Shown here piece by piece: positions 1-6,336 of a DNA stretch of 12,656 nt. The notes below the pieces were generated by a model. It made no database searches. It had not been told where the DNA came from and worked only from the letters and a program-made list of their open reading frames with translations. Numbering within the stretch: the stretch's first letter is position 1; every line of letters starts with the position of its first letter. Source of the stretch: Prevotella sp. UBA2755 (GTDB taxonomy: Bacteria; Bacteroidota; Bacteroidia; Bacteroidales; Bacteroidaceae). The position numbers were made by a program, and so were the translations under genes. The DNA lies in assembly GCA_002353225.1 (NCBI GenBank), contig DEJF01000033.1, forward strand, positions 26,912-39,567, in the 5' to 3' direction.

Positions 1-1004
1 TGTGGCTGGGTGTGTTCAAGAAGAACGACCAGCGCACCATCTATAACGCGGTCTATCGTGACGGTAAGAAAGGAATCTATTATATCAAGCGTTTCAACGT
101 GCCAGCCATCACCCGAGACCGTGAATACGACATCACCAGTGGCACACCAGGCTCTAAGGTGGTTTACTTTACGGCAAACCCGAATGGCGAGGCTGAGGTC
201 ATCAAGGTAACCCTCGACCCGGCTCCGAAACTCAAGAAGATATTCTTCGACAAGGACTTCTCGGAGGTGGGCATCAAGGGACGTAGTGCCAAGGGTATCA
301 TCCTGACGAAATACCAGATACACCGCATCGGACTGAAGAGTCACGGACACTCCACACTGGGTGGACGGAAGGTATGGTATGACCCCGATGTCAACCGTCT
401 GAACTATGACGAGCACGGACGACTGTTAGGTGAGTTCAACGACGGCGACCAGATTCTCGTCCTCCTGAAGAACGGTGACTACTACCTCTCTGGTTTCGAT
501 GCGAATGTCCACTTCGAGGACAATATCGCCCATCTGGAGAAATACGAGGCGGAGAAAGTATGGAGTTGCGTGCTCTATGATGCCGACAACCAAGGGTATC
601 CATACGTAAAACGCTTCTTGATGGAGGCATCGAAGAAGAAACAAAACTATCTGGGCGAGAACGTCAACTCACAACAGATATTATTGACGGACCAGGTATA
701 TCCCCGTATTCAGATTACCTATGGCGGAGCCGACGAGTTCCGTGGTACTGAGGAGATTGACGTGGAGCAGTTTATTGCTGTCAAAGGCTATAAGGCAAAG
801 GGTAAGCGACTCACCACCAATCAGGTTGAAAGTATCGTGGAACTGGAGCCGACACGCTTCCCTACAGAACCTACTGAACCTACCGAACCTACCGAACCTC
901 TTGAGGAAGAAGACCTCGACCCTGATGCCGGCAAGAGTCAGCAACAGGTGATGGATGAACTGACTGGTCAGCAAACCCTATTCTCCGATGAAGACTATCA
1001 GTAA
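1..1004 (+). CDS. parC: DNA topoisomerase IV subunit A, C-terminal part (5' end outside window)
   Basis: Reading frame is open from the first complete codon (position 3) with no start in context, so this is the 3' portion of a longer gene; about 333 residues are visible. The protein begins WLGVFKKNDQRTIYN and continues with YRDGKKGIYYIKRF and ITRDREYDITSGTPGSKV, which I recognise as the region after the DNA-cleavage core and the start of the C-terminal domain of Bacteroidetes ParC/GyrA-like type IIA topoisomerases. The family relaxes and decatenates chromosomes with ParE. I see no GyrA box (QRRGGKG-like), which favours ParC over GyrA. The tail is acidic and holds four in-frame PTE repeats (861-896) before ending LFSDEDYQ. 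The stop overlaps the next gene by 17 bp, suggesting translational coupling. The catalytic Tyr lies upstream of the window and cannot be checked. Confidence 0.87.
   Translation, partial: WLGVFKKNDQRTIYNAVYRDGKKGIYYIKRFNVPAITRDREYDITSGTPGSKVVYFTANPNGEAEVIKVTLDPAPKLKKIFFDKDFSEVGIKGRSAKGIILTKYQIHRIGLKSHGHSTLGGRKVWYDPDVNRLNYDEHGRLLGEFNDGDQILVLLKNGDYYLSGFDANVHFEDNIAHLEKYEAEKVWSCVLYDADNQGYPYVKRFLMEASKKKQNYLGENVNSQQILLTDQVYPRIQITYGGADEFRGTEEIDVEQFIAVKGYKAKGKRLTTNQVESIVELEPTRFPTEPTEPTEPTEPLEEEDLDPDAGKSQQQVMDELTGQQTLFSDEDYQ
861..896 (+). repeat. 9-bp tandem repeat, four copies, in the parC tail
   Basis: Four consecutive units of cctacNgaa (a, t, c, c at the variable base) encode Pro-Thr-Glu four times. 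The copies differ only at a third codon position, so the array is nearly exact at the DNA level. It sits in the acidic, presumably disordered C-terminal tail of ParC, about 35 codons before the stop. Copy-number change would keep the frame. Confidence 0.9.
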
Positions 1005-1806
1005 ACCCCTACTCCTCCTATTAGTCCTACTTACCCTAACACACCTGTCGCTTAGGGCACAGTCGGACTCGGCAAAAGTGATTACCAGTAGTAGGATGGT
1101 CGGCGTAGGAGGTACTCATATCCTCGACACCTATCTCTCCGCAGAGCATTTTAAGGGTATTGGTCTCAGTTTCGTCGCCACAGTAGAGCGAAAGCGTCCT
1201 TCTCGCAGATGGAGCACACTGATGGAGCATGAGGCAAACCTCTCGTTTGTCCACGACCGTGCTAACTCCCGGAAAGAGTTAGAGGGCGCCTATAACTTCT
1301 ATTGGGGAAAACTCTACAACTGGAATCTGCTCAACAACCGGTTGACCTTACAGGCTGGTGGTGTGGCGAATGCCTCGTTGGGATTCATCTATAACACCTC
1401 CAACAGCAACAACCCTGCTCAGGCTCGTGCCCATTTGAACATCATGCCAACAGGCATCGCCGCCTATCGTTTCACCCTCTTCAACAAACCGATGATGGTG
1501 CGGTATGAGTTAAACCTTCCTTTGGCTGGCGTGATGTTCTCACCCAACTACGGACAGTCGTATTACGAGATATTCAATCGGGGCAACTACGACCATAACG
1601 TGGTCTTCACCACTTTCGTGACGGCCCCCGAATGGCGACAGATGCTGACTGTTGACGCCAACCTCACTGGAACATGGGCATTGCGCATCGGCTACTTGGG
1701 CAACTACCAGCAATACAAGGTGAACCAACTGAAACAGCATGTCTATACCCATCGCTTCGTGATTGGTTTCACACGCCGTTTCTCGATTATTCCGCATCGC
1801 CTATGA
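988..1806 (+). CDS. DUF3316-like putative outer-membrane beta-barrel protein
   Basis: 272 residues. An N-terminal signal peptide is clear: MKTISK, a Leu-rich core (about residues 7-20), then LSLRAQSDS, compatible with signal peptidase I cleavage after Ala24. The mature part is rich in aromatic/Asn/Thr residues with alternating hydrophobic patterns and ends in an aromatic-containing strand (HRFVIGFTRRFSIIPHRL), as expected for a small barrel. I recall this pattern from Bacteroidetes DUF3316 proteins, which have no established function; the family call is from memory. The start at 988 overlaps the 3' end of parC by 17 bp; the end overlaps the next start by 4 bp (ATGA), so the three genes probably share a transcript. 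The signal-peptide codons show a loose 9-bp CTA periodicity (1009-1053). Confidence 0.72.
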   Translation: MKTISKPLLLLLVLLTLTHLSLRAQSDSAKVITSSRMVGVGGTHILDTYLSAEHFKGIGLSFVATVERKRPSRRWSTLMEHEANLSFVHDRANSRKELEGAYNFYWGKLYNWNLLNNRLTLQAGGVANASLGFIYNTSNSNNPAQARAHLNIMPTGIAAYRFTLFNKPMMVRYELNLPLAGVMFSPNYGQSYYEIFNRGNYDHNVVFTTFVTAPEWRQMLTVDANLTGTWALRIGYLGNYQQYKVNQLKQHVYTHRFVIGFTRRFSIIPHRL

Positions 1807-2834
1807 AAAGAGTCCTAGTATCCCTAGTTCCCCTAGTTTTTCTAGTATCCCTAGTTTCCCTGGTCGCCCTCACCTCTTGCGTTGATGAGGAGGAAAGACC
1901 AGACACCCCTGCCGGCAATTTCGAGGCATTGTGGAAGATCATCGACGAGCACTATTGTTTCTTCGACTATAAGCAACATGAGTACGGACTCGACTGGCAG
2001 GAGGTATATCATAAATATAAGGTACGCATGAACGACCAAATGACGGAGACGCAACTCTTTGAGGTGCTCTGCGATATGCTGGCGGAACTGCGTGACGGAC
2101 ACGTCAACCTCTCGTCAAGTTATGACTATGGGCGCTACTGGACATGGCAGGAGGCATATCCCAAGAACTTCAGCGACAGTCTGGAACGTAAATATATGGG
2201 GACAGACTATAAAATTTCGAGTGGCATCAGTTATCGGGTACTTGACGACAATATCGGCTATATCCGTTATGAGTCGTTCATGAACCCTATCGGGGAGGGA
2301 AATTTGGATGATGTGCTCTCTTACCTGATCCTTTGCCGTGGTATCATCATTGATATCCGCAATAATGGTGGTGGTGACCTGACCAATGCCGAAAAACTTG
2401 CCGCCCGCTTTGTCAAGGAGAAGACACTGGTAGGCTATTTACAGCACAAGACAGGAACAGGACATAACGACTTCAGTGGCATGGAGCCACAATACTTAGA
2501 GCCATCGAGCAACCTACGCTGGCATAAGCCTGTCTGCGTATTGACCAACCGCTCCGTGTTCAGTGCCGCCAATGAATTTACCTCTATGATGAAGGCACTC
2601 CCTAACGTGAAGATTGTAGGCGACCATACCGGCGGTGGATCTGGTATGCCGATGAGTAGCAGTCTGCCCAATGGTTGGAATGTCCGTTTCTCTGCCTGTC
2701 CCATGTACGACAAGGACAAGCAGCAGACGGAGTTTGGTATTGAACCCGACTATAACGTGCAACTGACTGACGAGGATACTGCCAAGGGAATAGATTCCAT
2801 CATCGAAACGGCAAGGAAACTTTTAGCGGAATAA
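1803..2834 (+). CDS. S41-family peptidase-like lipoprotein
   Basis: 343 residues. I chose ATG 1803, not the in-frame start at 1674, because it begins a lipoprotein signal peptide (MKRVLV... ending LTSC, lipobox Cys26) and overlaps the previous stop by 4 bp. After the Cys comes an acidic linker (VDEEERPD), an N-terminal helical region and the S41 core: DGH at 98-100, DIRNNGGG at 184-191, the serine-containing SVFSAANEF (Ser254 likely nucleophile), GDHTGGGSG at 274-281 and GIEPD at 312-316. Classical C-terminal processing proteases have a Lys in the segment corresponding to GDHTGGGSG; here no Lys is present, so a tricorn-like arrangement using His100 is more likely. No PDZ domain is evident. 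Expected to be a periplasm- or surface-facing lipoprotein; substrate unknown. The gene is followed directly by a hairpin terminator. Confidence 0.85.
   Translation: MKRVLVSLVPLVFLVSLVSLVALTSCVDEEERPDTPAGNFEALWKIIDEHYCFFDYKQHEYGLDWQEVYHKYKVRMNDQMTETQLFEVLCDMLAELRDGHVNLSSSYDYGRYWTWQEAYPKNFSDSLERKYMGTDYKISSGISYRVLDDNIGYIRYESFMNPIGEGNLDDVLSYLILCRGIIIDIRNNGGGDLTNAEKLAARFVKEKTLVGYLQHKTGTGHNDFSGMEPQYLEPSSNLRWHKPVCVLTNRSVFSAANEFTSMMKALPNVKIVGDHTGGGSGMPMSSSLPNGWNVRFSACPMYDKDKQQTEFGIEPDYNVQLTDEDTAKGIDSIIETARKLLAE
1815..1868 (+). repeat. 9-bp tandem repeat array encoding the S41 signal peptide
   Basis: Six units of the form ctaGTnnnn/ctg follow each other in frame: cta at 1815, 1824, 1833, 1842, 1851 and ctg at 1860, each followed by a Val codon (gta, gtt or gtc) and a variable third codon (tcc, ccc, ttt, tcc, tcc, gcc). 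They encode (Leu-Val-X)6, the whole hydrophobic core of the lipoprotein signal. The same codons are reused, which is more than amino-acid composition requires. Confidence 0.85.
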
Positions 2835-2856
2835 TTTGGCTATTTCCGCTTTTCTT
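2825..2856 (+). terminator. Intrinsic terminator after the S41 gene
   Basis: A 7-bp perfect stem (agcggaa 2825-2831 with ttccgct 2844-2850), loop of 12 nt, followed by tttctt. The 5' arm is formed by the last codons and the stop codon lies at the loop edge. The loop contains the TTTG (-33) element of the tRNA promoter, so terminator and promoter overlap. Activity is inferred from structure only. Confidence 0.65.
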
Positions 2857-2866
2857 CGTACTTTTG
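2835..2866 (+). promoter_or_regulatory. Promoter of tRNA-Leu
   Basis: Bacteroidetes primary sigma factor consensus is TTTG then about 19-21 bp then TAnnTTTG. Here TTTG is at 2835-2838 and TACTTTTG at 2859-2866, with 20 bp between, a full match. Transcription would start about 2871-2874, a few bases before the mature tRNA at 2877. Confidence 0.8.
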
Positions 2867-2876
2867 CACGTCGAAA

Positions 2877-2958
2877 GCGCCTGTGGCGGAATTGGTAGAC
2901 GCGCTAGACTTAGGATCTAGTGTCTCGCGACGTGCAGGTTCGAGTCCTGTCAGGCGCA
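2877..2958 (+). tRNA. tRNA-Leu, anticodon TAG
   Basis: Seven-bp acceptor stem GCGCCTG (2877-2883) with CAGGCGC (2951-2957) and discriminator A2958; CCA is not encoded. Anticodon stem ctaga (2904-2908)/tctag (2916-2920) encloses loop cttagga with anticodon TAG at 2911-2913, reading CUA and probably other CUN codons. A long variable arm typical of class II (Leu/Ser) tRNAs follows, then the T arm with ttcgagt loop. D arm contains the GG of attggtaga. It stands alone between two hairpins, with its own promoter. Confidence 0.96.
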
Positions 2959-2964
2959 CATAGA

Positions 2965-2997
2965 AAAAGCGGAAGTCTTCGGACTCCCGCTTTTCTT
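2965..2997. terminator. Bidirectional terminator between tRNA-Leu and asd
   Basis: A 13-bp stem (2965-2977 with 2982-2994) has one imperfect pair: A2973/C2986 in plus-strand RNA, but G-U in minus-strand RNA. The plus-strand loop is TTCG closed by C-G, the very stable cUUCGg tetraloop. A T-rich tail follows on both sides (ttttctt on plus; TTTTTCT on minus), so it can end both the tRNA transcript and the convergent asd transcript. Confidence 0.82.
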
Positions 2998-3077
2998 ATC
3001 ACTTATTCTAAGGTTACTTCACATTACCTACCTTAATCAGATATTGACCACAGGTCGATACCTTGCGGCACTCGGAC

Positions 3078-3099
3078 TTGCTCATGCAAAGCATGGCAA
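3078..3099. repeat. Hairpin at the asd stop codon, possibly part of a dispersed repeat
   Basis: TTGC (3078-3081) pairs GCAA (3096-3099) and CATGC (3083-3087) pairs GCATG (3091-3095), with a single bulged T3082 and an AAA loop. The asd stop codon (3082-3084, minus strand) lies inside. The surrounding bases, about 3045-3110, resemble in my recollection a sequence that recurs near gene ends in Prevotella genomes; within this window it occurs once, so the repeat status is inference. Confidence 0.45.
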
Positions 3100-4104
3100 A
3101 TCTCTCGCTTGCACCAGGTATTCTCCAATTTGCACAGCATTAAGAGCGGCACCCTTGCGAATCTGGTCACCAGAGAGCCAGAAGGTCAAGCCATTCTCGT
3201 CAGAGAGGTCCTTACGGACACGACCGACATAGACATCATCCTTACCTGCTGTCTCCAAAGGCATCGGATATACGAGGTTGGCTGGGTCGTCAACCAGTGT
3301 ACAGCCAGGAGCGGCGGCAATTGCCTTCTGAGCCTCCTCAACACTGATAGGACGCTCCGTCTCAATCCATACACTCTCAGAGTGAGAGCGCAAAGAACTG
3401 ACACGTACACACATCGCTGAGCATTTCGCGTCAGTATGCATAATCTTCTGTGTCTCGTTATACATCTTCATCTCCTCCTTAGTATAACCATTGGGCTGGA
3501 AGACATCAATCTGGGGAATGACGTTATATGCAAGTTGGTGGGGGAACTTCTTGACAGTCTTCACCTCACCATCCTCTACCATCTCCTTATACTGCTGCTG
3601 CAACTCTGCCATCGCAGCGGCACCAGCACCAGAAGCACTCTGGTAACTGCTGACATGGATACGCTTGATATGACTGAGTTTCTCCAGTGGCTGAAGAACA
3701 ACAACCATCATAATCGTGGTACAGTTAGGATTGGCGATAATACCACGAGGACGGTTCAACGCATCCTCGGCATTGCACTCTGGTACTACCAAGGGGACAT
3801 CCTCGTCCATACGGAAAGCGGAACTATTGTCAATCATCACACAACCATACTTCGTGATGGTCTCCGCAAATTCCTTAGAGGTTCCTGCACCTGCAGAGGT
3901 GAATGCGATGTCAATATCCTTAAAGTCGTCGTTATGCTGGAGCAACTTCACTGTCAGTTCCTTACCACGGAAGGTGTACTTGGTACCTGCACTGCGCTCT
4001 GAGCCAAACAACACGAGTTCATCCATCGGGAAATTTCTCTGGTCGAGGATTCTCAAGAACTCCTGACCTACAGCGCCTGAGGCGCCAACAATTGCTACTT
4101 TCAT
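3082..4104 (-). CDS. asd: Aspartate-semialdehyde dehydrogenase
   Basis: 340 residues, the normal family length. It reduces L-aspartyl-4-phosphate with NADPH to L-aspartate-4-semialdehyde, the branch point to lysine/diaminopimelate, threonine and methionine; cytosolic. The N-terminal dinucleotide-binding motif is GASGAVGQ (7-14). The catalytic Cys is Cys128 in ANPNCTT; YQSASGAG (154-161) and the RVSSLRSHSE segment (234-243, with His241 as the likely acid/base) follow; GDQIRKGAALNAVQ (312-325) is the conserved C-terminal helix region. The last residues, ARDLPCFA, look atypical and are encoded by a hairpin that contains the stop codon. It is divergent from the antiporter gene, with a promoter box at 4140-4147, and convergent with tRNA-Leu across a shared terminator. 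Start ATG 4104 directly precedes the Rossmann motif and is secure. Confidence 0.97.
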   Translation of the reverse strand: MKVAIVGASGAVGQEFLRILDQRNFPMDELVLFGSERSAGTKYTFRGKELTVKLLQHNDDFKDIDIAFTSAGAGTSKEFAETITKYGCVMIDNSSAFRMDEDVPLVVPECNAEDALNRPRGIIANPNCTTIMMVVVLQPLEKLSHIKRIHVSSYQSASGAGAAAMAELQQQYKEMVEDGEVKTVKKFPHQLAYNVIPQIDVFQPNGYTKEEMKMYNETQKIMHTDAKCSAMCVRVSSLRSHSESVWIETERPISVEEAQKAIAAAPGCTLVDDPANLVYPMPLETAGKDDVYVGRVRKDLSDENGLTFWLSGDQIRKGAALNAVQIGEYLVQARDLPCFA

Positions 4105-4137
4105 AAGTCTAATTTTTCTCTTGAATTACATTTTGCG

Positions 4138-4179
4138 TGCAAAGGTAGCATTTTTTTTGTAAAAATGCGTACCTTTGCA
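4138..4179. promoter_or_regulatory. Divergent promoters inside a near-perfect inverted repeat (asd / antiporter)
   Basis: The left arm 4138-4155 (TGCAAAGGTA then GCATTTTT) and right arm 4161-4179 (AAAAATGC, one extra G4169, then TACCTTTGCA) are complementary over 18 bp with a 5-base centre. Each arm holds a -7 box: TACCTTTG on minus (4147-4140) for asd and on plus (4170-4177) for the antiporter. Neither has a TTTG at the expected -33 distance; that site is occupied by the other promoter's box. The asd leader would be about 30 nt. For the antiporter the predicted start of transcription (about 4183) falls at its ATG. Confidence 0.7.
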
Positions 4180-4185
4180 GATGAA

Positions 4186-6324
4186 ATGACATACTTTGCG
4201 CAATATTTTCCGATTACAGACCCGACACTCATCTTCTTTGTCGTGCTGCTTATCATCCTGTTTGCCCCTATCATCATGGGAAAACTGCGCATCCCGCATA
4301 TCATCGGTATGGTACTTGCCGGTATGCTCGTCGGAAAATACGGTCTGAATATCCTGGAACGTGACTCTTCCTTTGAGTTATTCGGCAAAGTAGGACTCCT
4401 CTACATCATGTTCCTCGCCGGACTGGAGATGGACCTGGAGAGTGTGAAGAAGAACTCCAAGCGGTTCCTGACCTTTGGACTACTGACCTGTCTGGTGCCC
4501 CTCATCATGACCTATTTCATAGCGATGTGGCTATTACACTATTCGTCGCAGGCTTCCTTCCTCTTAGGATGTATCATGGCATCGAACACGCTGATAGCCT
4601 ATCCTATTGTAGGCCGTTACGGACTACAGCGAAACTCCAGTGTGATGCTGAGTGTGGGGTCGTCCATGATATCCCTGTTTCTTGCCCTGCTGATGTTAGC
4701 GGCACTTGCAGCCTCGTATGGTGAAGATGCCGGTTTCACCTTTTGGATACTGTTCCTATTGAAGTTCGCTGTCTTCTGCGGAGCCAGTATCTGGCTGATT
4801 CCTAAAGTCACCCGTTATTTCCTGCGTCGCTACTCGGACGCTGTGATGCAGTTTATCTTCGTCCTTGCCGTCATGTTCCTCAGTGCCGCGGCATCAGAGG
4901 CTGTCGGTGTGGAGGGTATCGTAGGGGCTTTTCTCTCCGGACTGATCCTCAACCGTTACATCCCTCATGTGTCGCCTTTGATGAACCGCATTGAGTTTAC
5001 TGGTAATGCGCTGTTCATTCCCTATTTCCTGATTGGTGTGGGAATGCTCATCAATATCGGCACGCTCTTTACAGGACCGCACATGCTATGGATTGTACTG
5101 CTGATTGCCTTCTTCGGAACATTCGGAAAGGCATTGGCTGCTTATATCTCCAGTCTGCTGTTCCGCTTACCGAAGTCGGCAGGCAATATGATGTTCGGAC
5201 TTACCAGTGCCCATGCCGCTGGTGCCATCGCTATGGTAATGGTGGGGATGCGTCTGGAAGTAAGCCCTGGTACCTATCTGGTGAATGACGAGATACTGAA
5301 TGGTGTTGTCATCATGATTCTTGTCACCTGTGTTATCAGTACCATGGTGACAGAACATGCCGCCCAAAAGATTGTCCTGCAAGAGAAAACACATCTTAAA
5401 GCAGACGGCATCAGACGGGATGATGAGAAGATTCTGCTTTGTGTGAAGTATCCTGATATCGCCCCCCAATTGCTGGAGTTAGCCATCATGGTACGCAACC
5501 ACAAACTCAATCGCGGTATTGTCGCCTTGAATGTGGTGTATGATGATACCAACTCCGCCGTAAACCGGGAGCATGGTCTACACTTGCTGGAGCAGTTGGA
5601 GCAACGGGCAAGTGCCAGCGATGTGAAGATGCAGACACAAGTACGTCTCGCCTCCAATATTGCCAATGGCATCAAACATGCCTTCAGGGAGTTTGGCAGT
5701 TCTGAGATTATCATGGGCATGCACGTCCATACGGAGGTCAATCCTAAGTTCTGGGGCGACTTCATACAGAGCCTGTATAACGGTCTGAACCGTCAGATTA
5801 TCCTAACGCGCTTTGTACACCCCTTGAACACCCTTCGCCGCATACAGGTCGTTGTCCCGTCCCGTGCTGAGTTTGAACCAGGATTCCACCGATGGCTGGA
5901 ACGTCTGAGCCGCATGGCGGAGAACCTTGACTGCCGCATCCAGTTTCACGGGCGTAACGAGAGCATGACATTAATTCGGGAATATATCAATAATTTCCAT
6001 TCAGGAGTACGAGCGGAATACACATATATGGCACATTGGAACGAACTTCCTCGACTCGCAGAGACCATCAGTGAGGACCACATGTTTGTTGTCATCACCG
6101 CACGTAAAGGTACTATCTCTTATAAGAACGCATTGGAGCGACTGCCTAACGAACTGATGCAGCATTTCTCCGGCAAGAACCTCATGATTATCTTCCCCGA
6201 CCAGTATGGTGACACGAAAGAGGAGAGCATGACCTTCACAGAGGCACAACACCAGGAGGAGAGCAGTATCTATGGTACTATCCTACACTGGATAAACACC
6301 CATCGTAACCGTCAAACCCATTAA
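4186..6324 (+). CDS. CPA2-type cation:proton antiporter with cytoplasmic USP-like region
   Basis: 712 residues from ATG 4186. I prefer this start to ATG 4165 because the promoter box (4170-4177) lies between them and MTYFAQYFPITDP followed by the first helix fits family members I recall. Residues 1 to about 390 form a polytopic membrane domain of about 12 helices (PF00999 type): KLRIPHIIGMVLAG, FLAGLEMDL, ASNTLIAYPIVGRYGLQ, and EAVGVEGIVGAFLSGLILNR (Glu238, Glu243). From about 411 on the protein is soluble: a segment starting KILLCVKYPDIAPQLLELA and a second starting RRIQVVVPS (about 551) look like two universal-stress-protein-like domains. The family exchanges Na+ or K+ for protons across the inner membrane. 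Leu164 lies where many CPA2 relatives carry Asp. The gene starts an apparent operon with lolD, 12 bp downstream. Confidence 0.88.
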   Translation: MTYFAQYFPITDPTLIFFVVLLIILFAPIIMGKLRIPHIIGMVLAGMLVGKYGLNILERDSSFELFGKVGLLYIMFLAGLEMDLESVKKNSKRFLTFGLLTCLVPLIMTYFIAMWLLHYSSQASFLLGCIMASNTLIAYPIVGRYGLQRNSSVMLSVGSSMISLFLALLMLAALAASYGEDAGFTFWILFLLKFAVFCGASIWLIPKVTRYFLRRYSDAVMQFIFVLAVMFLSAAASEAVGVEGIVGAFLSGLILNRYIPHVSPLMNRIEFTGNALFIPYFLIGVGMLINIGTLFTGPHMLWIVLLIAFFGTFGKALAAYISSLLFRLPKSAGNMMFGLTSAHAAGAIAMVMVGMRLEVSPGTYLVNDEILNGVVIMILVTCVISTMVTEHAAQKIVLQEKTHLKADGIRRDDEKILLCVKYPDIAPQLLELAIMVRNHKLNRGIVALNVVYDDTNSAVNREHGLHLLEQLEQRASASDVKMQTQVRLASNIANGIKHAFREFGSSEIIMGMHVHTEVNPKFWGDFIQSLYNGLNRQIILTRFVHPLNTLRRIQVVVPSRAEFEPGFHRWLERLSRMAENLDCRIQFHGRNESMTLIREYINNFHSGVRAEYTYMAHWNELPRLAETISEDHMFVVITARKGTISYKNALERLPNELMQHFSGKNLMIIFPDQYGDTKEESMTFTEAQHQEESSIYGTILHWINTHRNRQTH

Positions 6325-6336
6325 TCCAATCACCCT

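Noticed and set aside
1674..1802. Upstream extension of the S41 protein
   Set aside because: It overlaps DUF3316 in another frame and would bury the lipoprotein signal that starts at 1803.
3436..4002. Long open frame (188 codons) on the plus strand opposite asd
   Set aside because: It is the antisense shadow of a highly conserved gene, has no promoter or recognisable motif, and its composition follows the asd codons.
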